A DNA stretch of 64,000 nt. Source: Lachnospiraceae bacterium JLR.KK008. Its GTDB lineage: Bacteria; Bacillota; Clostridia; Lachnospirales; Lachnospiraceae. This document shows positions 26,225-35,634 of this stretch, one piece after another. Position 1 is the stretch's first letter. Each line of letters starts with the position of its first letter. The stretch spans positions 2,536,001-2,600,000 of the forward strand of contig CP143548.1 in the NCBI GenBank assembly GCA_037015955.1, given 5' to 3'. The position numbers were made by a program, and so were the translations under genes. The notes below the pieces were generated by a model. That model had not been told where the DNA came from, searched no databases, and was given only the letters and a program-made list of their open reading frames with translations.

Positions 26225-28255
26225 TTATTCTCCGGCAATCAAAATGCTGCCGTCCGTATTGCTGCGATACTGCGCCACAAAGTACAGATCACTGCCATCA
26301 TAGGCCTTCGTAAAGTCATAAGGCTCTTTCGTATAGCCGTTGAGCCAGCACACAAACGTGTAGCCTTCTTTTACGGGGGGCAGCGGCTCCTCCAGCACAT
26401 CTCCCACAAGTCCTTCCACATAGGATATGTACATATCTGCATCTCCGCCGTCCAGATAAACTTTCTTAGACTCACGGCCTTCCACCCACAGTCCGGTGAG
26501 ATAATACTCTCTCGTACTGATAAATGCTTTGAGCTGCTCTATATGATCCGCATATTCCCGGGCCCGGGCTTCCTGATCTCTGCCTTTATTCCTGTCCCAG
26601 CGCACACCGTCCATAAGCGCACTCGCCTCAATCTGCGCCGCCAGTGCATCAATCTCCTCGTCTTCCAGTTCCTTCAGAAGCGGCAGAAATGTTTCCGCAT
26701 AGGTTTTCCGGACCGCGCTTTGAAACTCATCTCTCTCATAGAGCCGATACCAGATCGAAAAATCATCCATCGGCAGCGCCGCGAACAGCCCGTATGGACT
26801 GACACTGCTGATGTAGTTCTGATTTGTCAGCGGACTCATGATCGGATTGCCCAGACTCATATCATAATCCCACACGGGGCCTGCGTAAAATCTGCCGTCC
26901 ACACGGTCCGTGTCCTTGTAAAAATACTGGCTTGTCGACGAAGCATCATAATTGCGGACAATCTCTTCCACGAGATACTTTCTGACAAAGCTCTCCGCGT
27001 CAATATAATCCGTATAGTGCAGTCCCGTGCCCGGATTGACGCCGTCCTCCGCATAGAGCGCATCCTCAAATGTCTGCCAGCAGCCGGCAATATACTGCAC
27101 CTGTGCTTTATCGGCATATTTGGGCCGCTTCACTGTCACGGGCTGACCATGGCTGGTAATAAAAAAGCTGGCGCTCTCATAAATCCGGGACGGCCGCTCG
27201 ATCTCCAGCAGATAACCGCCGGTTATATCGTCCGTGCCGACCTGCGTCTCATATCCCCGGTAAGCAAGCCCGTTCGCCGTCTGTTCGATACCGGCCTGCT
27301 GCGGATCTTCTTTGGCGAGCAGTGCCCGGCCTGCCAGATCCCGCTCCTCCGGCGTCGGTTCATATAACGTAAAATCTTCCAGATTGCGGACCGCCACCCG
27401 CTCGGGACCGATCTCCACTTTCTCGCTGATCTGATAACAGCCCTGATATTCTCCGTTCAGATACAGATCGACAAACCCGCTCTCCGGAGAATAGGCCATC
27501 CCGGCCCGGGTTGCCATATCATAAGTAACTTTATTGCGCAGCAATGTCTTGTCGGACCAGTTACTGAGAAGATTCCATTTGACGGCCCCGCCCATACCGA
27601 GGAAATCGGTAGCGCTGCTCATTGCCATCTGATACGGCTTCTTGACCCAGTCAGCCGACGTATTGCCCCGCACACGCAGCCCCTCGGCAATCCCTTCGGT
27701 CAGTGCTCTGCCCTCTCTGTCTACGAGCAAGACATCGATACCGCTCTGCTCTTTGCGGGGCTGCTCTGCCAGTCCTTCCAGCTTTTCATCTTCCATCTCG
27801 ATGAACAGTGCGGGAACCTGATCTGCCGCCACCACTTCCAGCGGATAAATTTCCTCTCCCACACCGAGCAGATACTCTCCTTCCCGCAGGGCATCGGTCC
27901 TTCCGCGGGAGAGACGGATATTGCCCTCCTCCGGGAAACTGTCCATCTCATTGACCCAGAGCCGCAGCCTCTCCCCGCCTCCGCTCCACAGCTTCAGACT
28001 CTCCCCTTCCTGCCAGAACGACGGCAGAAAGAGATAATATTTGCTTTCTTTTTCATTCCACCAAAAAGAGATCGTCTTCGAGCGGAAACGGGAGAAGGGC
28101 ACCGACACATAGAGCTGTCCCGCCTGTTCCTGCCACCGCTTCCCTCCCGGCCAGACAGCGCTTCCCACTGCTCTGTTGCCATAGAATGTCATGCCTGTGA
28201 TCAGCGTCAGCAGAGAGAGAACCGCCACCGCCAGACAGATAGTTTTTCTTCTCAT
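26225..28255 (-). CDS. CotH-family protein with C-terminal Listeria-Bacteroides-type repeat
   Basis: 676 residues. An N-terminal signal anchor (about 5-25) precedes an extracytoplasmic chain. The CotH signature begins at RVRGNTSADWVKKPYQM (194-210), continues with LLSNWSDKTLLRNKVTYDMA (229-248) and LYLNGEYQGCYQISEKVE (264-281), and ends with a WDYDMSLGNP metal-site-like motif. A final 70 residues (KEGYTFVCWL, then YDFTKAYDGSDLYFVAQY) match the beta-repeat found in wall-facing proteins. CotH in Bacillus is a secreted-type kinase of spore coat proteins. Here it lies between UDP-glucuronate epimerase and a GT-C-like gene, so a wall or glycan substrate is possible. A paralogue lies at 40394-42214. 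Confidence 0.83.
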   Translation of the reverse strand: MRRKTICLAVAVLSLLTLITGMTFYGNRAVGSAVWPGGKRWQEQAGQLYVSVPFSRFRSKTISFWWNEKESKYYLFLPSFWQEGESLKLWSGGGERLRLWVNEMDSFPEEGNIRLSRGRTDALREGEYLLGVGEEIYPLEVVAADQVPALFIEMEDEKLEGLAEQPRKEQSGIDVLLVDREGRALTEGIAEGLRVRGNTSADWVKKPYQMAMSSATDFLGMGGAVKWNLLSNWSDKTLLRNKVTYDMATRAGMAYSPESGFVDLYLNGEYQGCYQISEKVEIGPERVAVRNLEDFTLYEPTPEERDLAGRALLAKEDPQQAGIEQTANGLAYRGYETQVGTDDITGGYLLEIERPSRIYESASFFITSHGQPVTVKRPKYADKAQVQYIAGCWQTFEDALYAEDGVNPGTGLHYTDYIDAESFVRKYLVEEIVRNYDASSTSQYFYKDTDRVDGRFYAGPVWDYDMSLGNPIMSPLTNQNYISSVSPYGLFAALPMDDFSIWYRLYERDEFQSAVRKTYAETFLPLLKELEDEEIDALAAQIEASALMDGVRWDRNKGRDQEARAREYADHIEQLKAFISTREYYLTGLWVEGRESKKVYLDGGDADMYISYVEGLVGDVLEEPLPPVKEGYTFVCWLNGYTKEPYDFTKAYDGSDLYFVAQYRSNTDGSILIAGE

Positions 28256-28271
28256 CTCTACCCCTTACCGG

Positions 28272-29264
28272 TCAACGATAGTATTCCCGAAACCATGTCA
28301 CGAACGCAGACAACCCTTCCTCGATCGAGGTATCCGGGCGGAACCCGAAATCTCTCATCAGCTCCGACACATCCGCGTACGTCTGATAGACATCCCCCGG
28401 CTGCATCGGATAATACTCCTTCTTTGCCTCTCTGCCCAGGCACTGCTCCAGCACGGTAATGAAATCCATCAGCTTTACCGGCTTGTTATTGCCGATATTA
28501 TAGATCTTATAGGCGATTCCATTTTCATTTTTCTGCGGAGGATTGCAGAGAATATTGTACACACCTGTCACAATATCATCGATATACGTAAAATCGCGCA
28601 GCATATCGCCGTTATTATAGATAGGAATCGGTTCCCCGTTCATGATCTTTTTGGCGAATTTAAAATATGCCATATCCGGCCGGCCCATGGGACCATAGAC
28701 TGTAAAAAATCGCAGACCTGTCACCGGGTAACCATACAGCTTACTATAAGCATGCGCCATCAGTTCGTTCGACTTTTTAGTCGCCGCATAAAGGCTCACC
28801 GGCCCGTCCACCTTATCCTCCGTCGAAAAAGGCACTTTCTCGTTGCCGCCGTACACGGAACTGGAAGAAGCAAACACAAGATGTTCGACGCCATAATGGC
28901 GACAGCCCTCCAGAATGTTGAAAAATCCCACCAGATTGGAAGACACATAAGCATCCGGATTGTCAATGCTATAGCGTACACCTGCCTGGGCGCCCAGATT
29001 GACCACGATCTGCGGAGCGTATGTCTCGAACAGGGAAAACACTGCCTGTTTATCCGCCAGATCCCCCTTCACGAACGTATAGGCCGGAAATTGCTTCAAA
29101 ATCTCCAGCCGCGCTTCCTTCAGGGACACCTCATAATAATCGTTCATATTGTCGAACCCGATAACTCTGGCTCCCTTTTCCAGCAGCCGCTTTGACAGGT
29201 GGAAGCCGATAAACCCGGCTCCTCCCGTGATCAGATAAATTTTTGCATTGTCAAAAGCATTCAT
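28272..29264 (-). CDS. UDP-glucuronate 4-epimerase-like NAD-dependent epimerase
   Basis: I start at ATG 29264 (330 aa) since AGGAGG is 6 nt upstream. Extended SDR: GGAGFIGFHL near the start for NAD, DNMNDYYEVSLKEARL after strand 2, SSSSVYGGN and YAATKKSNE for the S-Y-K triad. VYGPMGRPDMAYFKF is the pattern typical of UDP-glucuronate 4-epimerases rather than UDP-glucose epimerases. The product would be UDP-galacturonate, an acidic sugar for the surface glycan. It lies between a membrane protein gene (30 bp upstream) and CotH (16 bp downstream). UDP-GlcA needs a UDP-glucose dehydrogenase, which is not in the window. Confidence 0.87.
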   Translation of the reverse strand: MNAFDNAKIYLITGGAGFIGFHLSKRLLEKGARVIGFDNMNDYYEVSLKEARLEILKQFPAYTFVKGDLADKQAVFSLFETYAPQIVVNLGAQAGVRYSIDNPDAYVSSNLVGFFNILEGCRHYGVEHLVFASSSSVYGGNEKVPFSTEDKVDGPVSLYAATKKSNELMAHAYSKLYGYPVTGLRFFTVYGPMGRPDMAYFKFAKKIMNGEPIPIYNNGDMLRDFTYIDDIVTGVYNILCNPPQKNENGIAYKIYNIGNNKPVKLMDFITVLEQCLGREAKKEYYPMQPGDVYQTYADVSELMRDFGFRPDTSIEEGLSAFVTWFREYYR

Positions 29265-29294
29265 ATTGCTCCTCCTGTCAGTCAATCTGAATTT

Positions 29295-30152
29295 TTATTC
29301 TGTCTGCGTATAAAAGTCCTCCCTGTCCGGATCAATCAGGGATTCAAATTCCGCTTTCTTCTCTTCCGCAAATTCTGCCCGGTCAAAAATATAAATATCA
29401 TAATTTTCCACCGTAGTCAGATAACTGAATTCATATTTGTCGATCGGTTTGGTGCCCACAACAGGAGTGCCCGTGCGCAGCACGATATACTCCACCCCCT
29501 GTGCTCTGGCATAGTCGGTGATCGCATAGGAACGGACCGGATTGGACTCCATCGCCTCATAGAGAGGATTGTTGCTCCAACCGTCCACAAGCGCCTCTCT
29601 GCCATAGGCAAGATGGATGGACGCATCATACTGACGGATAAACTGTAACATCTCACTCGGCACGACCGCTTTGACTTCTCTGTCATCCACGTGCATGACA
29701 TCCGCCACGGAAATGACGGAACCCGGCAGATGATAGAGGTTTTCCGCCCGCGTGACCATGGGGTTTTGGTAGATCAGACTGCCGCTGCGCACGATAAATA
29801 AAAGAAACAAAATACTGACTATGATCCGCTTTCGCCTTGTCTCGATCTGACTGACCGCCCGGGCCGCCGCATAGGAGACAATCATCCCCATGGGAATGAG
29901 CCACAGGAGCCGATAATAGACTTGCGAATCGAGAAAAATGTGCATCGCGGCCCAGGCAAAAAACGGAAAGAAAAACAGTGCAATGATCCCTGCCGTCAGA
30001 TAGACGAACAGTGCTCTGACTTCCCCCCGCTCCTCGGTGACCCACAGATACAACACCGCTGCCATTACAAGCAGCGTCAGCATACTGCTGCCGCCATAAT
30101 TTTTATAGATCGTGACAGTCGTTCTGATCACTTCATCCATCGCGTTTTTCAT
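29295..30152 (-). CDS. membrane protein with C-terminal extracytoplasmic domain, unknown function
   Basis: 285 residues. Four to five membrane segments in the first 125 residues (LTLLVMAAVLYLWV, LTAGIIALFFFPFFAWAAM, LLWLIPMGMIVSYAAARAV, IIVSILFLLFIV) are followed by a soluble domain of about 150 residues with alternating strands and helices (VEYIVLRTG, TTVENYDIYIFDRAEF). The start could also be a second ATG four codons in, better placed after AAAGGA. It follows the 348-aa protein by 30 bp. Together they look like the two halves of a longer polytopic protein, in which the second carries the outer domain. That the split is natural or a fission is undecided. Confidence 0.65.
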   Translation of the reverse strand: MKNAMDEVIRTTVTIYKNYGGSSMLTLLVMAAVLYLWVTEERGEVRALFVYLTAGIIALFFFPFFAWAAMHIFLDSQVYYRLLWLIPMGMIVSYAAARAVSQIETRRKRIIVSILFLLFIVRSGSLIYQNPMVTRAENLYHLPGSVISVADVMHVDDREVKAVVPSEMLQFIRQYDASIHLAYGREALVDGWSNNPLYEAMESNPVRSYAITDYARAQGVEYIVLRTGTPVVGTKPIDKYEFSYLTTVENYDIYIFDRAEFAEEKKAEFESLIDPDREDFYTQTE

Positions 30153-30182
30153 CCTTTCGTGTTTCCCTGTCCCGGGCGGTCT

Positions 30183-31229
30183 CTATTTTAAAAACAGATA
30201 CAGCAGCCCGAAAAAGATACTCGGCACAATGCAGGCTCCCGCCTGCACGATGATCAGTGCCTTTTTCTTTACGGCCGCAATCATCACTGCGGCCATCAGG
30301 ATCAGTACAGGTACCGTAAAGATACCGGTACTGGTCGTAAAGACGGTACAGAGCACGATGACAAAGAGCATCGCCCATTCTCCGACATCCATCTCCTCCT
30401 TTGCCATGAACAAAAGCCACAGAAACACCACCGGGACCATCAGATTGGGGAACATGGCCTTGCCCTGAGAAGTCCGCGTATAAATAAAACTCTCCGCCGC
30501 GTAAATGGAAATATTGCCAAACAGATACCAGACATTCAAAAACAGCAGAAACAGCCATTTATTTTTCCGCTGATGCGGAAACAACTGGGAACCAACCTGA
30601 CCATAAATTTCATACATCAGAAACAAAAACAGACTGCTGATATAACTGTGACAGATGATCGTCACATGGATACCGCTCACCTCGGACAGCCAGGCCATGA
30701 AAATCGGCACACATGACAGTGCATGTCTCACATCCAGCTCCCCGTTGGCGCCGTAATAAGGCGTGAACCGGTACATCGTATCCGTATGCTGGCTTGTCAG
30801 GGAAGTCGCTACAAAAAAAGCATCGTCTCCGTCCAGATACTGCATGTAAAAGGCAAAGACAAGCTGCATGACAATCAGCAGCACGACAAGCCCCATAAGC
30901 GCCAGCTGCCCTCTCTCCGGTCTCGCCTCTCTCAGCTTTTTCAGACAGACTGCCACACTGTTTCGTCCCATAAACAGAAAGAACACGGCCAGGACGCCGA
31001 TCACGATCGTATAACACTGGACGACCAGCGTAAAGGATGCTTCACAGACGATAAAGGGCACGGCCAGAAGCTGGAATACGCCAAACATCATCATCCATCC
31101 GCTCAGCCATACCATGCCAAACGATTTATGTTCTTCCTTCATGAAATGGACCGGAAACAGTCCCATGCAAAACGGCAGCACCCATGTGCATACTGCCAGC
31201 AGTCCGATATGCAGCCACATGATCGTCAC
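30183..31229 (-). CDS. polytopic membrane protein, unknown function
   Basis: 348 residues with about nine helices. I use the GTG at 31229, with GGAG 7 nt upstream and a 4-bp overlap (GTGA) with the SGNH gene stop. The main outer loop carries FYMQYLDGDDAFFVATSL (Asp-rich, near 130) then YRFTPYYGANGELD, features that would suit a GT-C-like active site. It resembles uncharacterised membrane proteins often found in Lachnospiraceae glycan loci. It lacks the large C-terminal outer domain that the next gene provides. Confidence 0.65.
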   Translation of the reverse strand: MTIMWLHIGLLAVCTWVLPFCMGLFPVHFMKEEHKSFGMVWLSGWMMMFGVFQLLAVPFIVCEASFTLVVQCYTIVIGVLAVFFLFMGRNSVAVCLKKLREARPERGQLALMGLVVLLIVMQLVFAFYMQYLDGDDAFFVATSLTSQHTDTMYRFTPYYGANGELDVRHALSCVPIFMAWLSEVSGIHVTIICHSYISSLFLFLMYEIYGQVGSQLFPHQRKNKWLFLLFLNVWYLFGNISIYAAESFIYTRTSQGKAMFPNLMVPVVFLWLLFMAKEEMDVGEWAMLFVIVLCTVFTTSTGIFTVPVLILMAAVMIAAVKKKALIIVQAGACIVPSIFFGLLYLFLK

Positions 31230-32287
31230 TCACTTTCTCCAAAAAGTGCATCATAGTCATACGCATCTATCATGCTTTTCATCTTTCTCAGCTCTTCCTC
31301 GTAGTTCTCTCTGGTAATCCTGTGCTCTCCGCTGACAAAACACTCTGTCATATAGCGATTGATACTCTGATTGTAATGGCTCGCATCCGCATACAGATCC
31401 AGATCGACGACGACCTCTTCCAGAGTTGGAAAAAAGAACAGCTCGACGTTATCGTATGCTAACAGTTTTTCCATAAAGTACCGATATTCATACATAACCG
31501 CGTCCATTTGATTGTTGCGGACATATTCATACCAGTACAAAATACTGTATGGCGGAAAAAATATTGTAAACTGCGTCTGCGGATGTGATTCGATCACAGG
31601 CAGGATATTCGCCTGCAGATTGGCATCCAGTCCTTCGATAAACAGATCCTCCGGGAAGAAAGCATCGTTATCCTCCGGTATGGTATAATGTTCCAGCACA
31701 TAAGCCCGACTGTAACAACCCTGAAGCTGTGGCTCCGAACAGTAGACGCTGCTTAAGTCTGTCGGCTGCCCCTCTGCCACCGGTTTGAGAATATAGTCGA
31801 GCAGTACGTCCTTATTATACCAGTAATTGACATCGCTAAACAAATTGGAGTCGTGCAGATGCGCAGGATGCGGATATTTCGTCTCCTGTGTGCCGCCCGT
31901 ATAGGAGGCAAGATCGACGCCGATAAACACCCGCTTCAGTTCCTGCCTGCTCTCGTCCACCCGTTTCATGATAATATGAATGTCCCGCGGATAAGCGCCA
32001 TTGTAACTGAGCTTGACCATCTTCAGTCCCATCTGCTCTGCAAACCAGTCTGTCTCGAAATTGACAGTCATGGAAGAACCGAGCATCACACTGTCATATT
32101 CCATATGCCACGCCATCCCCGGATTCTGATTGAGCTGATTATCAATCTGATAGGGGAACCGTTCCAGTGGCCTGTGATAATGAAAAAACGGGTCCACAAT
32201 GATCACAAGTCCCGCGATACTGCCCAGACCAACCAATATGAAACTGCCTGTCATACGAAGCCATCGTTTGTAAGTCATCATTTCCAT
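31226..32287 (-). CDS. SGNH-type acyltransferase partner of MBOAT, membrane-anchored
   Basis: 353 residues. One N-terminal membrane segment (about 12-31) and a soluble outer domain. Block I is DSVMLGSSMTV (S71/S72) and block V is DASHYNQS (D301, H304), so a Ser-His-Asp set is readable. Such proteins (AlgX/AlgJ/DHHW-like, PatB-like) take acyl groups from an adjacent MBOAT and place them on a polysaccharide. The MBOAT gene ends 5 bp upstream and the start of the next gene overlaps by 4 bp, so all three are coupled. Acetyl is the usual group in this class. The target glycan is inferred. Confidence 0.78.
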   Translation of the reverse strand: MEMMTYKRWLRMTGSFILVGLGSIAGLVIIVDPFFHYHRPLERFPYQIDNQLNQNPGMAWHMEYDSVMLGSSMTVNFETDWFAEQMGLKMVKLSYNGAYPRDIHIIMKRVDESRQELKRVFIGVDLASYTGGTQETKYPHPAHLHDSNLFSDVNYWYNKDVLLDYILKPVAEGQPTDLSSVYCSEPQLQGCYSRAYVLEHYTIPEDNDAFFPEDLFIEGLDANLQANILPVIESHPQTQFTIFFPPYSILYWYEYVRNNQMDAVMYEYRYFMEKLLAYDNVELFFFPTLEEVVVDLDLYADASHYNQSINRYMTECFVSGEHRITRENYEEELRKMKSMIDAYDYDALFGESE

Positions 32288-32292
32288 ATCCG

Positions 32293-33792
32293 TTAAAAAT
32301 TAAAATACAAAAAGGTACTGACTTCCGAAAAAGAGACGAGCGACCAGAGATATAATACTACAATGAAAATCGCATTCCCGGCCGTCGGCCTGAATGTGTC
32401 GGTCTTCTCCTTTCCGTTTCTACAGCATAGCAGCATGATCCAGGCCGCCGCCATATAGCAAAACATCAGCACATAGTCACAGAGCACTCCACTTGCAAAT
32501 GCACCGCTTCCGGCGGCGTCCAGATGCAGCAGCTTGAACAGATAAAAGAATTCCGGTGTCCGGAACTGCCCGGCAAAGGCCGCCGGCACACCGGACAGCG
32601 TATAGTCCCCTGCAACCTTGCCGAGCAGCTGCAGTACCTGTCCGATGCTGTCCGCCCTGAAAAATACCCAGAATATCTGTACACAGATCATCGTCGCCGC
32701 CCAGGTGACAAACCGGGGCAGCTTTTCGATCGTTGCCTGATAGCGCTTTGTCAGCACATAGGCCCCTCCGTGAAGTGCACCCCAGCAGACAAAGGTCCAC
32801 CCCGCGCCGTGCCAGATGCCACTGACCAGATATACCAGAAACAAATTACCATATGTACGCAGTTTCCCTTTCCGATTACCTCCAAGCGGAATATAAACAT
32901 ACTTTGTAAAAAAACGGGTCAGCGTCATATGCCACCGTTTCCAGAAGTCGACCATATTGACCGCTTTGTAAGGTGAGAGAAAATTGACCGGAATCTCAAT
33001 ATTGAACATCAGCCCGATTCCTCTCGCCATATCACAGTATCCGCTGAAGTCAAAATAGAGCTGCACCGAATAACTCATGATCATCCAGACCGCAGCGAGT
33101 CCGTTCAAGCTGTCCATGTTCTCAAATCCCCAGGAGACCGCCCTGCCGAACATGTCCGCGACCAGCACTTTCTTCGCCAGACCACAGACAAAGACATAGA
33201 CCCCTTTGGAAACATTTTCCTCGTTCCATTTCTTTTTTGTCACGTCCTGAAACTGGCCGATCATTTCGTCATGGGTTACAATCGGTCCTGCAATAAGTTG
33301 AGGGAAAAATGTCACAAACAGCGCGTAGTCGATAAAAGAATCGTTTTTCGTCTCCCCGCGGTAGGTATCCACCAGAAAGCCCACCTGCTGAAACGTGAAA
33401 AAGCTGATCCCGAGCGGCAGCAGCACATGCTGCAGCGGCAGATCCGCATGAAACGCCAGATTGATATTCGTTACAAAGAAATCAAAATATTTATAATAAA
33501 ACAATACGCCAAGATTAGCTGCCACTCCCGCCGCCGTAAGATACAGATCTCTCCTGCGTCTCTGCGGCCGGCCCCGGTCACCGAGAAGCACACGATACAA
33601 CCCGTAATTGCCCAGAATGCTGCCAACGATAATCGGCAGATAGTGGACATTAAACCACGCATAAAACCAGAGTGACATCGCCGTCAGCCACAGTTTGCCC
33701 CATTCATATTTTCTGGCAGCGCCACAGATATAATAGCCTGCCAGAGCGAGCGGCAGAAACAACAACATGAAAATATAGGAATTAAAGAGCAT
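32293..33792 (-). CDS. MBOAT O-acyltransferase (AlgI/DltB/PatA-like)
   Basis: 499 residues with about 11-12 helices. Family marks are present: SFFTFQQVGFLVD (130-142), FFPQLIAGPI (162-171), DFWKRWHMTL (282-291; H288) and the catalytic H328 in SGIWHGAGW. It moves an acyl group from a cytosolic donor through the membrane to an outer acceptor, with the SGNH protein downstream as the usual partner. AAAGGGTTAGCA precedes the ATG. It begins 2 bp after the stop of an acyltransferase-3 gene, so two different acylation routes sit in the same operon. Confidence 0.92.
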   Translation of the reverse strand: MLFNSYIFMLLFLPLALAGYYICGAARKYEWGKLWLTAMSLWFYAWFNVHYLPIIVGSILGNYGLYRVLLGDRGRPQRRRRDLYLTAAGVAANLGVLFYYKYFDFFVTNINLAFHADLPLQHVLLPLGISFFTFQQVGFLVDTYRGETKNDSFIDYALFVTFFPQLIAGPIVTHDEMIGQFQDVTKKKWNEENVSKGVYVFVCGLAKKVLVADMFGRAVSWGFENMDSLNGLAAVWMIMSYSVQLYFDFSGYCDMARGIGLMFNIEIPVNFLSPYKAVNMVDFWKRWHMTLTRFFTKYVYIPLGGNRKGKLRTYGNLFLVYLVSGIWHGAGWTFVCWGALHGGAYVLTKRYQATIEKLPRFVTWAATMICVQIFWVFFRADSIGQVLQLLGKVAGDYTLSGVPAAFAGQFRTPEFFYLFKLLHLDAAGSGAFASGVLCDYVLMFCYMAAAWIMLLCCRNGKEKTDTFRPTAGNAIFIVVLYLWSLVSFSEVSTFLYFNF

Positions 33793-33794
33793 TG

Positions 33795-34829
33795 CTAACC
33801 CTTTTCAGGAATCCCACAGCAGATCCTGAATACCTTCGCCTTAGTGATAATATAGCGGGACACTGCCAGAACGATGGCCGTATCCATGATAAAATTTCCC
33901 CCGATGATCAGAACCGGACTTTCCACATGAAGGACAGATACGAGCAGCGTGCGTGTTGCCACAAGCGCATAGGCATCAAACAGATACATCTGCAGCGACC
34001 ATGTCCCGCAACTGACCAGTAACGCTCCGATCTTTCCCCTGCACATACAGGCAAGTCCGTAAAAGAATAGAAAGCCGGCAAATACACATAATACTTCCAG
34101 ATACCGGTACGGCAGTTCCCACCGGCCATCCCCACCAAAGACCATCATCCCTGCAAAGCAGAGCCCCATGACGACAACGGCAGGAAACAGATACTGCTTT
34201 CGCGAAAAAACCGGCAGCAGCCTGTCCGCTTTCCTGCGCAGACCATACCCAATCAGAAAGTACCACAAATACTGACTGACCATATTCAGCAGCAGCAGAT
34301 CCGTCACATATGGCTTCAACACAAAGAGCAGGACTACGAACAGAATACATAGTTTCTGCCGTCTCTGCGCCCCCTCCCTGGAAACACCGTCTGCGCTGCT
34401 CACAAGCAGCCTTTCCAGAGCCGGAAAGACCATGACGATCACAAAGAGCGTCCACAGAAACCAATCGCTTCCCCCATACAGTACAAAGTCAACGAGCGCT
34501 TCCTTCGCATTCATCCGTTCATTGACAAAGGGATTCGGTATCAGCCGCGGCAGGATGTCCAGCAGCGAAAATACGACATGGGGAATGAGAATACGTCTGC
34601 ACTTGCGCAGCGCATACTGCCAATATCCGCCATGAAAGGAATAGCAAAAACCCGATACGAGAAAAAACAGCGGCATCTGCACTGTCCACAAAAATGTATG
34701 CAGTGTCTTGCACCACTGGATTTCATGAAGATTCAGCGGAAAAACGATCACGGAATGATACAGCAGAACCATCAGAATCGCCATTCCCCGCAGTATGTCC
34801 ATTTCCTTCCATCGCTTTTGATCAGCCAT
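33795..34829 (-). CDS. acyltransferase-3 family membrane protein (OafA/fucose O-acetylase-like)
   Basis: I start at ATG 34829 (344 aa), placed 6 nt after GAGGT. About ten membrane helices. The N-terminal MDILRGMAILMVLLYHS (R and H typical of acyltransferase-3 proteins) and PLFFLVSGFCYSFH motifs are clear. This family O-acetylates surface sugars, using cytosolic acetyl-CoA. It is the first gene of a ten-gene minus-strand unit and has its own promoter at 34853-34881. It lacks the C-terminal SGNH domain of long OafA proteins. Confidence 0.85.
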   Translation of the reverse strand: MADQKRWKEMDILRGMAILMVLLYHSVIVFPLNLHEIQWCKTLHTFLWTVQMPLFFLVSGFCYSFHGGYWQYALRKCRRILIPHVVFSLLDILPRLIPNPFVNERMNAKEALVDFVLYGGSDWFLWTLFVIVMVFPALERLLVSSADGVSREGAQRRQKLCILFVVLLFVLKPYVTDLLLLNMVSQYLWYFLIGYGLRRKADRLLPVFSRKQYLFPAVVVMGLCFAGMMVFGGDGRWELPYRYLEVLCVFAGFLFFYGLACMCRGKIGALLVSCGTWSLQMYLFDAYALVATRTLLVSVLHVESPVLIIGGNFIMDTAIVLAVSRYIITKAKVFRICCGIPEKG

Positions 34830-34852
34830 AAGTTTACCTCGCCAGATGTTAT

Positions 34853-34881
34853 ATTTTATCATATTCCCCATTTTATTACAA
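34853..34881 (-). promoter_or_regulatory. promoter of the 34829-22957 operon
   Basis: On the minus strand: TTGTAA, 17 nt, TAAAAT, with the ATG at 34829 preceded by GAGGT. No other clear promoter is seen for about 12 kb downstream. It is back to back with the plus promoter at 34905-34933. Confidence 0.65.
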
Positions 34882-34904
34882 CTTTATCACTGTTTTTTCC
34901 TGCA

Positions 34905-34933
34905 TTGACACTTCCTGCAAAATATAAGATAAT
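34905..34933 (+). promoter_or_regulatory. strong promoter of the 34969-38838 unit
   Basis: TTGACA, 17 nt, GATAAT; predicted start near 34940, then AAAGGATGG and the ATG at 34969. Confidence 0.82.
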
Positions 34934-34968
34934 ATGCGCATGAGCTTGTAGAAAAGGATGGAACATCG

Positions 34969-35634
34969 ATGTCAAACAAAAAATATACAAGATTGTTTTC
35001 TTTTTGTCCGTATCTGATCATTATTTTGGTTCTTTTCCTCTGTCTGTCCGTATGGCCCTGGCAGTTGATCGGGCATACTTCCTATAAAAATGTCTCCCTT
35101 GAAAAGGGTATCTTCCCCAACCTGAATCTCTCCGACGGTTCGATCCTCACCGGGCAGTTTACTCCCGCGCACAGTCGGCTGGACAGTATTTCCTTTCAGT
35201 TTCTGATCAGCGGCCGGGCGCCGGACGGTACGGTCACGCTGGAGCTGTATGACAAAGACGAAAAAAAAATCTGTTCCACCGTTCTCGAATCGGGCGACGT
35301 GATGAATTACCGCTGGGTACATTTTCCCATCGAGGACCCTGACCTGGAACTCACACCCGGCGAATCGTACACATGGCGGTTGAAAGCCCGCGACTATGAG
35401 GAGGCGTCTCTCGCCCTCTACAGCGGCAGTCCTGTCATCGGACCGGAGGAATCCGGACCGTTCTACTATAATGGAAACCCGGAGGAGAAACTGCTTCCGG
35501 CCATGACGTTCACTTACACCGACCGGGTGGACAGAGAACACTGTCTTCCCTATGATACCGCTTTCCTGCTATTCGGCCTGCTCTTACTTGCCGCATACTA
35601 TAAATTTGAAAAGACAACCGAGGAAACACTATGA
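34969..35634 (+). CDS. double-anchored extracytoplasmic beta-domain protein, unknown function
   Basis: 221 residues. One membrane segment at each end (about 13-33 and 199-213) bounds a roughly 160-residue outer domain rich in predicted strands (GSILTGQFTPA, SISFQFLISG, VTLELYDKDEKKI, YTWRLKARDY). It looks like a small carbohydrate-binding or jelly-roll module fixed to the outer face. The stop overlaps the next ATG by 4 bp (ATGA), so it is coupled to the 760-aa membrane protein and may be its accessory subunit. I do not recognise a named family. Confidence 0.7.
   Translation: MSNKKYTRLFSFCPYLIIILVLFLCLSVWPWQLIGHTSYKNVSLEKGIFPNLNLSDGSILTGQFTPAHSRLDSISFQFLISGRAPDGTVTLELYDKDEKKICSTVLESGDVMNYRWVHFPIEDPDLELTPGESYTWRLKARDYEEASLALYSGSPVIGPEESGPFYYNGNPEEKLLPAMTFTYTDRVDREHCLPYDTAFLLFGLLLLAAYYKFEKTTEETL

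Noticed and set aside
26225-28255. CotH protein taken as evidence of a sporulation locus
   Set aside because: No spore coat partners (CotB/CotG) or sporulation promoters are seen; both copies are embedded in glycan operons.
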